Notes under the pieces: generated by a model | What the model saw: only the letters and a program-made list of their open reading frames with translations | Database searches by the model: none | What the model was told of the DNA's origin: nothing | Program-made: the position numbers and the translations under genes | Part shown: one piece after another, positions 24,276 to 33,294 of the stretch | Layout of the letters: every line of letters starts with the position of its first letter | Position numbering within the stretch: position 1 is the first letter of the stretch | Source: JAXDLW01 sp050998755 | GTDB lineage: Bacteria > Chloroflexota > Dormibacteria > DASZGP01 | Assembly: GCA_050998755.1 (NCBI GenBank) | Contig: JBPCPW010000001.1 | Coordinates: forward strand, 1-64,000 | Direction of reading: 5' to 3' | Length of the DNA stretch: 64,000 nt

Positions 24276-25316
24276 ATGGCCCAGCCGGTCCCGGCCCCTG
24301 AACCCGGTGCGAACTACCTGATCCGCCCTGAGGAGGGCGTGAGCCGGGTGACCAAGGACATCGTTGTTCTCAGTTGCCCGGTGCCCTTTGACGTGGGCAG
24401 CGTCAACGTCTACCTACTGCTCGGTGATCCCCTGACGATGATCGACACCGGCTCGCGCATCAACTTCACCATCGACGACCTGGAGGACCTTGTCTGGCGC
24501 GCAGGCGTGGACCCCGCGGACATCGAGCAGTTGATCCTCACGCACCGACACATCGACCATTTCGGGCTGGGCAAGGAGGTGCAGGAGCGCAGCGGGGCCA
24601 CCGTCCTGAGCTCCACCAAGGACGGTCCCTTCATGGCCGAGTGGGAGGGAATGATCACCGAGAGCCGCTCGCAGCTGCGTCAGCAGGGCGTGGCCTTCGG
24701 CATCCCCGAAGACCTCTTCGCCCTCAATGAGCGTTGGGTTCGAGCCATCGTCCATGCCGCCGCGCCGGTGAAGAGCGACCGCCTGCTCAGCGAGGGCGAT
24801 GTCATCCGCGCCGGCGGGCGTGACCTGCGCGTGATCGAGACCCCCGGCCACACCGAGGGGCTGATCGGTTTTGTCGATGGCTCGGCCGGGGTGTACCTGG
24901 CCAACGACCACGTCCTCAAGCACATCACGCCCAACCCCGACGTCTACTCGTACGACCCCGACAACCTGCGCAGTGGTCTGCCCGACTACGTGCGCTCGCT
25001 GGGCAAGGTGCGTGAGCTGGAGGTCGACCTGGTACTGCCGGGACACGGCTATGAGATGACCGATCTCAGGGGCCGAGTCGACGAGATCCTTCTCCACCAT
25101 GAGCACCGCGTCGCCAAGATCGAAGGCATCCTCAGGGAGAAGCCGAGGACGATCTACGAGATCTGCAGCCTGGTGTGGCCCAGCCTGCGGCCGCAGGACT
25201 CCCACCTCGCGGTGCGCGAGATCATCGGCCACATCGCCCTGCTCCAGGAGGATGGCCGGCCGATCGAGCGCTCCACGCGCGCCGACGGGGCGCTGCTCTG
25301 GTCGATGGGGGCTTGA
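24276..25316 (+). CDS. Metallo-beta-lactamase-fold hydrolase
   Basis: 346 aa from ATG 24276; ATG 24249 is a longer alternative. The metal motif is LILTHRHIDHFG (HxHxDH), followed by IETPGHTEGLIGF, YLANDHVLKHITP and LPGHGYEMTD, giving the five metal-binding positions of the glyoxalase II/RNase Z superfamily. The C-terminal 90 residues form a helical winged domain (HHEHRVAKIEGILREKPRTI; AVREIIGHIALLQEDG) like that of LACTB2-type hydrolases. The substrate is probably a thioester or other small metabolite. The next gene begins inside its stop codon. Confidence 0.88.
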   Translation: MAQPVPAPEPGANYLIRPEEGVSRVTKDIVVLSCPVPFDVGSVNVYLLLGDPLTMIDTGSRINFTIDDLEDLVWRAGVDPADIEQLILTHRHIDHFGLGKEVQERSGATVLSSTKDGPFMAEWEGMITESRSQLRQQGVAFGIPEDLFALNERWVRAIVHAAAPVKSDRLLSEGDVIRAGGRDLRVIETPGHTEGLIGFVDGSAGVYLANDHVLKHITPNPDVYSYDPDNLRSGLPDYVRSLGKVRELEVDLVLPGHGYEMTDLRGRVDEILLHHEHRVAKIEGILREKPRTIYEICSLVWPSLRPQDSHLAVREIIGHIALLQEDGRPIERSTRADGALLWSMGA

Positions 25317-26515
25317 CCTCGGAGGCGGTGACCGGGCCCGCGGTTGGCCGGCCGGCTGCGCCGCTGGCGGGGATGCGCGTGGTGGACCTGACCCGCCTCC
25401 TTCCCGGGGACTTCGCCACCTGGATCCTGGCCGACCTCGGGGCCGACGTCATCAAGGTGGAGGACACCGGGGGAGGCGACTACATGAGATGGATGCCGCC
25501 CATGGCGGGCCACTCATCGGCGATGTACTGGGCGCTCAACCGCGGCAAGCGCGCCATCAAGCTGGACCTCAAGCAGGAGGCCGGGCGGGAGGTGTTGCGC
25601 CGCCTGGCGAAGTCCGCCGACGCCCTGGTCGAGGGTTTTCGGCCGGGGGTGATGGACCGGCTGGGCCTGGGTTACAGCACGTTGCGGGACATCAACCCGG
25701 CCCTGGTCTACTGCGCGATCACCGGATATGGGCAGGACGGGCCGCTGCAACAGAGGGCTGGGCATGACCTGCTGTACAACTCCTTGGCGGGGCTCCAGGG
25801 GGTGACGGGGACCGCCGCCGGCGAGCTGGCCCTGCCCGGGTTCCAGGTCGCCGACCTGGGCGCCGGTGGGATGGGCGGCGCGCTCGCCGTGGTCGCTGCG
25901 TTGCTGCGTCGCGAACGCGACCCGCAGCGTCGCGGTGCTTTCCTCGATGTCTCGATGTTCGACGGCGTCAGCGCGTTCCTCGCCCCCCACATGGCGCGGC
26001 ACCTCGCCGGCCCCGAGGAACCAACGGGACCGGGCAACATGCACCTCAACGGGCGCTTCCCGTGCTACCGGATGTACCGTGCGGGGGATGGACGCTGGAT
26101 GGCGCTGGCAGCGCTGGAGCCCAAGTTCTGGAGCGCCTTCTGTGCGTTGGTATCCCGGCCCGACCTGGTCGCGCGGCAGTTCGAGGATTCGGTGGCGATG
26201 CAGGGAGAAATGACGGCCCTCTTCGCGGCGCGCTCCCGGGCCCAGTGGGAGGAGCTGACCGCGACGGCGGACGTGATGCTGGAGCCGGTGAACGACCTCG
26301 GCGAGGCCGCCGAGCACCCGCAGACGGTGGCGCGCGGGCTGCTCATCGACGTCGGTGCCGAGGTCCCGCAGCCGGCCCCGGTGGTGCGCTTCGAGGAGGC
26401 CTACCACGCGGACACCAGGGTGGCGGCCCAGGGCGAGGACAGCGATGAGGTGCTACAGGAACTGGGCTATGACGGCGATCAGCGGGACAAGATGCGTGAG
26501 GCCGGGGTGATTTGA
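25313..26515 (+). CDS. CaiB/BaiF family (class III) CoA-transferase
   Basis: 400 aa from TTG 25313, overlapping the stop of the hydrolase gene. Family features: PLAGMRVVDLTRLLPGDFAT, LADLGADVIKVEDTGGGDYM, NRGKRAIKLDLKQEAGREVL and VYCAITGYGQDGPL, with the catalytic Asp expected in RAGHDLLYNSLAGL. FLDVSMFDGVSAFLA and the late EHPQTVARGL complete the fold. It transfers CoA between carboxylates through an aspartyl-CoA thioester, as in alpha-methylacyl-CoA racemase or carnitine CoA-transferase. The substrate cannot be read from the sequence. Confidence 0.9.
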   Translation: MTSEAVTGPAVGRPAAPLAGMRVVDLTRLLPGDFATWILADLGADVIKVEDTGGGDYMRWMPPMAGHSSAMYWALNRGKRAIKLDLKQEAGREVLRRLAKSADALVEGFRPGVMDRLGLGYSTLRDINPALVYCAITGYGQDGPLQQRAGHDLLYNSLAGLQGVTGTAAGELALPGFQVADLGAGGMGGALAVVAALLRRERDPQRRGAFLDVSMFDGVSAFLAPHMARHLAGPEEPTGPGNMHLNGRFPCYRMYRAGDGRWMALAALEPKFWSAFCALVSRPDLVARQFEDSVAMQGEMTALFAARSRAQWEELTATADVMLEPVNDLGEAAEHPQTVARGLLIDVGAEVPQPAPVVRFEEAYHADTRVAAQGEDSDEVLQELGYDGDQRDKMREAGVI

Positions 26516-26571
26516 GGCGGGTCGGCGCGGACGACGCTCTGGCGGCGACAGCGGGGATAGATAATCCGCCC

Positions 26572-27348
26572 GTGAGCGAGACCGTGTTGACTGGAAACGC
26601 GATCACCGTCAGCGGCCTGCGCAAGCAGTACGGCACGCTGACGGCGGTCGATGGCATCTCCTTTGACGTACGCCAGGACGAGATCTTCGGGTTGCTGGGT
26701 CCCAACGGCGCCGGCAAGACCACTTCGGTCGAAATCCTGGAGGGCCTCCGCTCCGCTGACGGCGGGGAGGTCACCGTCGCCGGAATTGACGTGCTCCGCC
26801 ACCCGCAGCGGGTCAAGGAATTGATCGGGGTGCAACTCCAGGCCTCTGCATTCATCGACAACCTGAAGCTGGTCGAGTTGCTCGACATGTTCGCGTCGCT
26901 CTACGGTCAGAAGATCGACCCGCTGGAGATGCTCGACCGGGTGGACCTGCGGGAGAAGGCGAAGGCCCTGGTTAAGAACCTGTCGGGCGGCCAGAAGCAG
27001 CGTTTCTCAATCGCCACCGCGCTGGTCAACAACCCTCGGGTCCTCTTTCTCGACGAGCCCTCGACCGGCCTTGACCCGCAGGCGCGGCGCAACCTCTGGG
27101 ACCTCATAGAGAGCCTGCGCGACGGCAGCCGCAGCATCGTCCTGACGACCCACTACATGGAGGAGGCAGAGCGCCTATGTGACCGTGTCGCGATCATGGA
27201 CGGCGGCCACATCGTCTCCATGGGTACGCCTGCGGAGCTGATCAGGCAGCTCCTGGCCAAGGGCTTCCACAAGGAACGGATCGAGGCCGACGCCAACCTC
27301 GAGGATGTGTTCATCGACCTCACCGGCAAGGACCTCAGGGAAGGCTGA
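26572..27348 (+). CDS. ABC transporter ATP-binding protein (ABC-2 exporter type)
   Basis: 258 aa from GTG 26572; a TTG at 26512 overlapping the upstream stop is possible. Walker A is GLLGPNGAGKTTSVEIL, the signature is NLSGGQKQRFSIATAL, Walker B is VLFLDEPSTGLDPQ, and the H-loop lies in IVLTTHYMEEAERLCD. The C-terminal tail ends NLEDVFIDLTGKDL, typical of DrrA/CcmA-like exporters. It works with the permease encoded 13 bp downstream. The exported substrate (lipid, drug or other) is unknown. Confidence 0.93.
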   Translation: MSETVLTGNAITVSGLRKQYGTLTAVDGISFDVRQDEIFGLLGPNGAGKTTSVEILEGLRSADGGEVTVAGIDVLRHPQRVKELIGVQLQASAFIDNLKLVELLDMFASLYGQKIDPLEMLDRVDLREKAKALVKNLSGGQKQRFSIATALVNNPRVLFLDEPSTGLDPQARRNLWDLIESLRDGSRSIVLTTHYMEEAERLCDRVAIMDGGHIVSMGTPAELIRQLLAKGFHKERIEADANLEDVFIDLTGKDLREG

Positions 27349-27361
27349 TGGTGGCCCGTTG

Positions 27362-28513
27362 ATGTTCGGCAAGGGCTTCCCGGTGCTGCTGTCGGTTTCG
27401 CTGAAGTCCTACGTTCGCAACCGGCAGGCGATCTTCTTCGGATTCTTCTTCCCGCTGGTCTTCATGGGTATCTTCGGCCTGCTCAACTTTGGTGGCGGCG
27501 GCAAGCTGGACATCGGCATCGTCGACCAGGCCAACACCGCGCAGAGCCAGGCGTACATCAAGGCCATCAGCGGCGTGCGGTCGGTCACCGTGCACACCGG
27601 CAGTGAAAGCACGGAGAAGTCCCAGTTGCTGGGCGGTCACCGCGACCTCGTGCTGGTCATTCCCAGCGGGTTCGGCGACGTCCAACCCACTTCCCCCTGC
27701 ACCCCGACACCCAACACGCATTGCCCCGTCCCGGGCCGGCCGCTCCCCGTGCCGGCGACCTTCACGGCATACCTCAACAAGGCCAACCCGGCGGCGTCGG
27801 GTACGGCCCAGATCATCGTCGAGAAGGTGGCCACCGGCTTCAGTTTCCAGGCCGCCAACGTGGCGCCGGCCTACAGCCTGCAGACCAAGGAACTGCCGGG
27901 CCACGCCACCACCTACATCGACACCCTGATCCCCGGGATCATCGGGTTCTCGATCATGCAGACGGGCATATTCAGCCTGGCCTTTGGCCTGGTGCGACTG
28001 CGCGATGCCGGGATCCTGCGGCGCCTGCTGGCCACGCCCATGCGCATCACCGACTTCATGGCCGCCCAGGTGGTATCCCGGCTGTTGATGGGGGTCATCC
28101 AGATCCTGCTGCTGCTGGCGGTGGGGTTCCTGCTATTCCACTTCAACATGAAGGGCAACATCCTGGAGTTCGTGGCTGTCGCGACCTTCGGGTCGATGGT
28201 CTTTATCGCCCTTGGTTTCATCATTGCCGGGGCATCGAAGAACGAGGACTCCGTGCCGGCCATCGCCAACATCGCGACCATCCCGATGATGTTCACCAGC
28301 GGGGTCTTCTTCTCGCGCGATGTGCTGCCGGGTTGGTTGGCGACGGTCTCTGGATTCTTTCCCCTGACCTACCTGATCGACAGCCTGAGGGGAATCTCGG
28401 TCAACGGTCAGAACGTCATAGACCTGCGCATCCAGGTGCTTGGGATCGCGGTCTGGCTGGCGATAACCGTGGTGCTTGCGACGCGGCTGTTCAAGGCCGA
28501 GGCCTCGTCCTAG
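27362..28513 (+). CDS. ABC-2 type transporter permease
   Basis: 383 aa from ATG 27362. The first membrane segment is IFFGFFFPLVFMGIFGLLNF. A large outside loop of about 150 residues follows, including a stretch with two Cys (SPCTPTPNTHC) and many Pro. The C-terminal half carries five more helices (from PGIIGFSIMQTGIFSLAFGL to VLGIAVWLAITVVLATRLF). The order and EPGIG-like segment match ABC-2 membrane proteins such as YhgE/DrrB. It pairs with the upstream ATPase and overlaps the convergent coaE gene by 4 bp. Confidence 0.9.
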   Translation: MFGKGFPVLLSVSLKSYVRNRQAIFFGFFFPLVFMGIFGLLNFGGGGKLDIGIVDQANTAQSQAYIKAISGVRSVTVHTGSESTEKSQLLGGHRDLVLVIPSGFGDVQPTSPCTPTPNTHCPVPGRPLPVPATFTAYLNKANPAASGTAQIIVEKVATGFSFQAANVAPAYSLQTKELPGHATTYIDTLIPGIIGFSIMQTGIFSLAFGLVRLRDAGILRRLLATPMRITDFMAAQVVSRLLMGVIQILLLLAVGFLLFHFNMKGNILEFVAVATFGSMVFIALGFIIAGASKNEDSVPAIANIATIPMMFTSGVFFSRDVLPGWLATVSGFFPLTYLIDSLRGISVNGQNVIDLRIQVLGIAVWLAITVVLATRLFKAEASS

Positions 28514-29115
28514 ACCGGCCCGATCCGACTCGAGAGGGCAGCCCATAGGGCCTCCACCTGCCGGCGGGTCTCCACCGGCGAGCCCGAATTGTCCACCACG
28601 TGCGTGGCCCGCGAGCGCTTTTCGTCGAGTGGCATCTGCGCGGCAACCCGGGCCCGGACGTCGGCCTCCTCCATGCCGCGCGCGACGGCGCGCTGAACCT
28701 GGACTTCGACCGGGGCCCAGACCACGACGGTTTCCGCGACCCCGCTGTCAAGGCCGGCCTCAAATAGCAATGGGGTATCCATGATCACCACTTCCGCGCC
28801 GCGTTCGATTGCCGCCTGGATCCTCGCCCCCATCCACTCCCGGACGCGGGGATGGGTGATGGCGTTGAGGCGCTGACGCGCCGCCTCGTCGCTGAAGACC
28901 CGCGCCGCCATCACCCTGCGGTCCAGCCTGCCGTTCGGTTCCAGCACCTCGTCGCCGAACTCCCTGACGATTTCAGCCAGGGCGGGTTGGCCCGGCTCGA
29001 CCACCGCCCGCGCCGCCTCATCGGCGTCGACCACAGTCGCGCCAAGCTCGCCCAGCATCCCGCTGACCGTGCTCTTGCCGCTGCCGATGCCGCCCGTCAG
29101 ACCTATGATTCGCAT
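28510..29115 (-). CDS. coaE: Dephospho-CoA kinase
   Basis: 201 aa from ATG 29115 (RIIGLTGGIGSGKSTVSGML: P-loop). Other CoaE features are GATVVDADEAARAVVEPGQP, LNAITHPRVREWM, VVIMDTPLLFEAGLDS, RAVARGMEEADVRARVAAQM and HVVDNSGSPVETRRQVEALW. It phosphorylates the ribose 3'-OH of dephospho-CoA, the last step of coenzyme A synthesis. Usual length is about 200 aa. It lies alone between the exporter genes and a divergent alcohol dehydrogenase. Confidence 0.95.
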   Translation of the reverse strand: MRIIGLTGGIGSGKSTVSGMLGELGATVVDADEAARAVVEPGQPALAEIVREFGDEVLEPNGRLDRRVMAARVFSDEAARQRLNAITHPRVREWMGARIQAAIERGAEVVIMDTPLLFEAGLDSGVAETVVVWAPVEVQVQRAVARGMEEADVRARVAAQMPLDEKRSRATHVVDNSGSPVETRRQVEALWAALSSRIGPV

Positions 29116-29180
29116 CTCCCGGATAGTAGGGGTCGGGCGGCCGTGACGCGTCCTGGGCACGCACAAGGAGCTAGGGAAAT

Positions 29181-30224
29181 TTGAAAGCAGTCTCGTTCGT
29201 GGAAGTCGGCAAGCTGGAGATGCGCGACGTTCCCAAGCCCAGCATCCTGGAGCCGACGGATGTCCTGCTCAGGGTCACCACCACCGCGATCTGCGGGTCG
29301 GACCTGCACGTCCTGGAGGGCCGTATCCCGGGGATGATGGAGGGCGGCATCCTGGGCCACGAGTTCATCGGCGTGGTCGAGGAGGCGGGAACCGCGGTGA
29401 AGAATTTCAAGCCGGGCGACCGGGCCTTGGCGAGCTTCATCGTGCCCTGTGGGAAATGTTGGTTCTGCGACCGGCGCCAGTTCGGTCAGTGCCAGGAATC
29501 CCAGGTCTTCGGTTACGGGATCTTTGTCGGCGACCTCCAGGGCGGCCAGGCGGAGTACGTTCGGGTGCCGCGCGCGGACCTCGCGCTGCACCACGTCGCC
29601 AACCGCCTGACCGATGAGCAGGTGCTCTTCGCCGGAGACATCCTGGCCACCGGGTTCCACGTTGCAGACATCGCGGGGATCAAAGAGGGCGACTCCGTCG
29701 CCGTCGTCGGCTGTGGTCCTGTAGGGCTGATGGCGATACAGGCGGCGATGACCTTCAAGCCTTCGAAGGTGTTTGCCATCGACTCCGTCGACCAGCGCCT
29801 GGAGCTGGCCTCCGGCTTTGGCGCCGAGCCCATCGACCTGCGCCGGCGGAATGCCGTGGTCGCCTGCCAGGACCTGACCGAGGGTCGCGGCGTAGACGTG
29901 GTCCTGGAGTGTGTCGGTGCCACCGCCGCACTGGTGCCGACGTTCGACATGGTCCGCCCCGGGGGTACGATTTCGGTTATCGGGGTGCACTCCGAGCAGA
30001 TGCCGCCGCTTCCGCTACAGCTCATGTTTCTCAAGGCCATCGACCTCAAGTTCGGCGGCACCGCCAATGTGCCCGGCCGCTGGGACAGCGTCATCGAGCA
30101 CATCGAGAACGGCGATATGCACCCTGACTCGATCATCAGCCACCGCATGAAGCTGGAGCAGGCCATCGAGGGTTACGAGCTGTTCCGCAGCCACGAGGCG
30201 ATGAAGGTGGTGCTGACCCCCTGA
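29181..30224 (+). CDS. Zinc-dependent alcohol dehydrogenase (MDR family)
   Basis: 347 aa from TTG 29181, preceded by GGAG at 29168 and an AT-richer leader. The catalytic zinc site is TTAICGSDLHVLEGR and LGHEFIGVVEEAG. The structural zinc cysteines are in VPCGKCWFCDRRQFGQC. The nucleotide motif is VAVVGCGPVGLMAIQAAM, and the acidic Asp in VFAIDSVDQRL suggests NAD rather than NADP. It resembles secondary-alcohol or formaldehyde-type dehydrogenases. The following iron-type dehydrogenase gene abuts it, which suggests a shared substrate or pathway. Confidence 0.9.
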   Translation: MKAVSFVEVGKLEMRDVPKPSILEPTDVLLRVTTTAICGSDLHVLEGRIPGMMEGGILGHEFIGVVEEAGTAVKNFKPGDRALASFIVPCGKCWFCDRRQFGQCQESQVFGYGIFVGDLQGGQAEYVRVPRADLALHHVANRLTDEQVLFAGDILATGFHVADIAGIKEGDSVAVVGCGPVGLMAIQAAMTFKPSKVFAIDSVDQRLELASGFGAEPIDLRRRNAVVACQDLTEGRGVDVVLECVGATAALVPTFDMVRPGGTISVIGVHSEQMPPLPLQLMFLKAIDLKFGGTANVPGRWDSVIEHIENGDMHPDSIISHRMKLEQAIEGYELFRSHEAMKVVLTP

Positions 30225-31390
30225 CCTACGGCGCGGATCTCCAGTTCACGTGGAAGGTCTCCACGCGGGTTGTGTTCGGCGTGGGGTATGTCTCGCGCCT
30301 GGGCAAAGAGGCCAAGGCGCTGGGTGCCACGCGCGCCATGCTGGTCACCGACCCCTTCCTAGGTGGCCAGGCGCAGATCGCCGGGGCGGCGATGGACTCC
30401 CTCCGTGAGGCCGGCATCGACGCCTCGCTGTTCGCCGAGGTCGAGCCGGATCCCTCAGTTGAGAACATCAACCGGGGCGTCGAGGCGGCGCGCGCGTTTC
30501 AGCCGGACGTGTTTGTCGGCCTGGGCGGGGGCAGTTCGATGGATGCGGCAAAGGCGATCGACATGTTGTATGTCTGTGGCGACGAGCTGCTGGACCACGA
30601 GGGTGTCAATACCGTCAGGCAGAAGCTTCACCCGGTCATCGCGATACCCACCACCGCCGGGACCGGGGCCGAAACCAGTTTCGCCGCGGTGATCTCCGAC
30701 AGGGCCCGTCAACGCAAGGTGCCGCTGGCGGAAGACGCATTCCTGCCGGCCGTCGCCATCCTCGACCCGCAACTTACGGTCGGCCTGCCGGCGAAGCTCA
30801 CCGCCGCAACCGGCATGGACGCCCACGCCCACGCGCTGGACGTGCTGCACTCGACCCGCCGCCAACCCTTCAATGACGCCCTCGCCCACCACGTGTTGCG
30901 CACCGTCCACCGGCACCTCCGCACGTCATTTGCGCAGCCCGACGACATCGTGGCGCGCGGCCAGATGCTGGCCGCCGCCTGCTCCATGGGGTTCTCGCTG
31001 TCGACCACCCCCTACGGCGTGATCCACGCCCTGGGGCACCCGGTGGGCGCTCACTTCGGGGTGCACCACGGAATTTGCGTTTCGCTCCTGAGTTGTCCCG
31101 CAATGGAATGGAACCTCGTCACCTGCACCGCGGTCTACGCGGAGGCGGCACGCGCCTCCGGCCTGGCCTCCGAGTCGGACCCGGAGGGGCTGGCGGCGGA
31201 GCGACTCATCCGCGCCACCGACCAGTTGATGCAGGACCTGGCGCTACCGCGCCGGCTTACGGAGGTGGGTGTCGCCGGGGACGCCCTGGGGCTGCTGGCC
31301 CAGGACGCGTCAGCCGACATTGGCGCGCGCTTCAACCTTCGTCGTGGCGACGCGAGCGCACTTGAAGCGGTCTATCGCGGAGCCCTCTAG
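30221..31390 (+). CDS. Iron-containing alcohol dehydrogenase
   Basis: About 389 aa if translation starts at CTG 30221, which overlaps the previous stop as CTGA. The conserved family N-terminus FTWKVSTRVVFGVG begins before the first standard start (GTG 30272), and no ATG, GTG or TTG lies upstream in frame. NAD motif: VFVGLGGGSSMDAAKAIDML. AIPTTAGTGAETSFAAVISD is typical. Metal ligands are expected at Asp and His in ATGMDAHAHALD, then HALGHPVGAHFGVHHG. The family reduces aldehydes or oxidises alcohols. Its 3' end overlaps the thioredoxin gene by 29 bp. Confidence 0.88.
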   Translation: MTYGADLQFTWKVSTRVVFGVGYVSRLGKEAKALGATRAMLVTDPFLGGQAQIAGAAMDSLREAGIDASLFAEVEPDPSVENINRGVEAARAFQPDVFVGLGGGSSMDAAKAIDMLYVCGDELLDHEGVNTVRQKLHPVIAIPTTAGTGAETSFAAVISDRARQRKVPLAEDAFLPAVAILDPQLTVGLPAKLTAATGMDAHAHALDVLHSTRRQPFNDALAHHVLRTVHRHLRTSFAQPDDIVARGQMLAAACSMGFSLSTTPYGVIHALGHPVGAHFGVHHGICVSLLSCPAMEWNLVTCTAVYAEAARASGLASESDPEGLAAERLIRATDQLMQDLALPRRLTEVGVAGDALGLLAQDASADIGARFNLRRGDASALEAVYRGAL

Positions 31391-32486
31391 CAAGCGGCCG
31401 CGATGGCTGCCCTTTGCCGCCGGCGGCCTGGCGTTGATGCTCGCAGCAGCCGTGATCTTCGGCATCACCCACCAGGGCGGCCTGAGCGTGACCCCGGCCG
31501 ATACCGCGACCGGACAGAGAGCGCCGGAGTTCACCGGCATCGTCGATTGGGAAAACAGCGCGCCGCTCACCATGACCGCGCTTCGTGGCAAGGTCGTGCT
31601 GGTCGATTTCTGGACGTACTCCTGCATCAACTGTCAGCGCACGTTCCCATACCTGCGCGCGTGGCAGAAGGCCTACGCCGGCCAGGGGTTGGTGATCGTC
31701 GGCGTGCACAGCCCGGAGTTCGACTTCGAGAAGGACGTCGGCAACGTTCGCCAGGCGGTCAAGCACTACGACGTCACCTGGCCGGTGGCGGTCGACCCCC
31801 AGATGGCAACTTGGAACGCCTACAACAACCAGTACTGGCCCGCGGAGTACCTCATCGACAAAAGTGGCGCGGTGGTGCACACGCATTTTGGCGAGGGCGA
31901 GTACGACGTAACCGAGCAGAGGATCCGAGATCTGCTGAAGGCCACCGGGCACACCGTGCCGGCTGCGGGTGCCGCCGTCATTCCCCCCGGCCTGTCGGCT
32001 GACGCCCAGCTGGAGACCGCGGAGCTCTACGCCGCCGCGCCGCGCGGCTTCGACGTACCCGACGCCGTCGCCAACGTGTCGCACGACTACCAGGACCCGG
32101 GCGCCGGGGCATCAGGTCACCGACAGAACAACAAGATCTACTGGAACGGGACCTGGACCATCGGCGACGAGTACGCCGAGCATCCACGAGACAGCCCCAG
32201 CGGCCAGGACTATTTCCTCATCGACTACCAGGCCCGGCAGGTCCACATGGTGGCCCAGGGCCTGGGTGGGCCAAAGCGCGCCTACCTGACAATGGACGGG
32301 GGGGACCTCAAGCCGTCCGACGCCGGACCGGAGGTGAAGTTCGACAGCGGCGGCCATGCCTACGTGGACGTCGACCGGTCCGACCTGTACACCCTGGTCA
32401 AGCGCCCGGACTTCGGCGAGCACGTGCTCAAGATCAGCCCGGTGAGCAGCGGCTTCCGGCTCTTCACCTTCACCTTCGGGAGCTGA
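31362..32486 (+). CDS. Membrane-anchored thioredoxin-like protein with C-terminal DipZ domain
   Basis: 374 aa from TTG 31362. An N-terminal anchor (LPFAAGGLALMLAAAVIFGI) leads to a TlpA/thioredoxin fold with redox motif WTYSCINCQRTFPYL (Cys88, Cys91), the exact motif of mycobacterial DipZ. GVHSPEFDFEKDVGNVRQAV and the cis-Pro region YWPAEYLIDKSG follow. The last 150 residues (KIYWNGTWTIGDEYAEH, FLIDYQARQVHMVAQG) match the beta-sandwich that ends DipZ. Here the membrane electron conduit is a separate gene directly after it. It should reduce or isomerise extracytoplasmic disulfides. Confidence 0.9.
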   Translation: MKRSIAEPSSKRPRWLPFAAGGLALMLAAAVIFGITHQGGLSVTPADTATGQRAPEFTGIVDWENSAPLTMTALRGKVVLVDFWTYSCINCQRTFPYLRAWQKAYAGQGLVIVGVHSPEFDFEKDVGNVRQAVKHYDVTWPVAVDPQMATWNAYNNQYWPAEYLIDKSGAVVHTHFGEGEYDVTEQRIRDLLKATGHTVPAAGAAVIPPGLSADAQLETAELYAAAPRGFDVPDAVANVSHDYQDPGAGASGHRQNNKIYWNGTWTIGDEYAEHPRDSPSGQDYFLIDYQARQVHMVAQGLGGPKRAYLTMDGGDLKPSDAGPEVKFDSGGHAYVDVDRSDLYTLVKRPDFGEHVLKISPVSSGFRLFTFTFGS

Positions 32487-32487
32487 C

Positions 32488-33225
32488 CTGGGTCTCGACC
32501 TGCTGGTCGCCTTCTCCGCCGGGGCTGTCTCCTTCTTTGCGCCCTGCGTGGTCCCGCTGCTGCCCGCCTATGTCACCTACCTCGGCGGCTCGACGTCCGA
32601 GGCCGCTGCCGATCCCGGCGCCTTCCAGTCGCGGGTGCTGCGGGGTGGGCTGCTGTACGTCGTGGGGTTCGGGACGGTGTTTGTGACTCTTGGCGTGCTG
32701 GCCGGCCTGGCGGGGGGCGCGGTGCAGACGGTCGCGGTGCGCACGATTCTGCAGCGGGTCGGGGGGGTGCTGGTGATCGTGATGGGCGTTGTCCTGCTCG
32801 GCGTGTTGCCGGTGAGCGTCACGGAGCGCGGGTTTTCGCCACTGCAGGGCAGGCTGGCGCTGGTCGACGGCCGGGCGAGGCGGGGAGGGATGTCGCCGCT
32901 GCTGCTGGGGGTGGTCTTTGGCACCGCGTGGACGCCTTGCGTCGGCCCGGTGCTGGCCGGCATCCTGGCCCTTGCGGCCGCCCGGCAGGGGGTGGCCCAG
33001 GGCGGCGTCCTGCTGGCGGCGTACACCGTCGGTCTGGGGCTCCCCTTCCTGCTCTGCAGTATGGCCCTGGCCAGCTTCCCGAGGATGGTGCGGCCGTTGG
33101 CCCGCTTCTCGGTGCGGCTGAACCGGGTCGCTGGGGCGCTGATGGTGCTTCTCGGGGTCCTGCTGGTCACCGGGCTGTACCAATCGATCTCCGGCTACCT
33201 CGCCCAGCCCCTCACGCTTCACTGA
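32488..33225 (+). CDS. ccdA: CcdA-type cytochrome c biogenesis / thiol electron conduit
   Basis: About 245 aa from CTG 32488, one base after the previous stop, with GGGAG five bases upstream. GTG 32548 is the first standard start but would delete half of the first helix. The paired cysteines of CcdA are in FFAPCVVPLLPAYVTYL and GTAWTPCVGPVLAGIL. Six membrane helices are visible. CcdA passes electrons from cytoplasmic thioredoxin across the membrane, here most likely to the thioredoxin-like protein encoded just before. Together they equal one split DipZ. Confidence 0.9.
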   Translation: MGLDLLVAFSAGAVSFFAPCVVPLLPAYVTYLGGSTSEAAADPGAFQSRVLRGGLLYVVGFGTVFVTLGVLAGLAGGAVQTVAVRTILQRVGGVLVIVMGVVLLGVLPVSVTERGFSPLQGRLALVDGRARRGGMSPLLLGVVFGTAWTPCVGPVLAGILALAAARQGVAQGGVLLAAYTVGLGLPFLLCSMALASFPRMVRPLARFSVRLNRVAGALMVLLGVLLVTGLYQSISGYLAQPLTLH

Positions 33226-33294
33226 AGTAGGAATCCCGCCGGGGCCAGGCGGATTAGGGTTTAGTGGTGATAAGAAGGAGTGGCTAGGCGCGTG

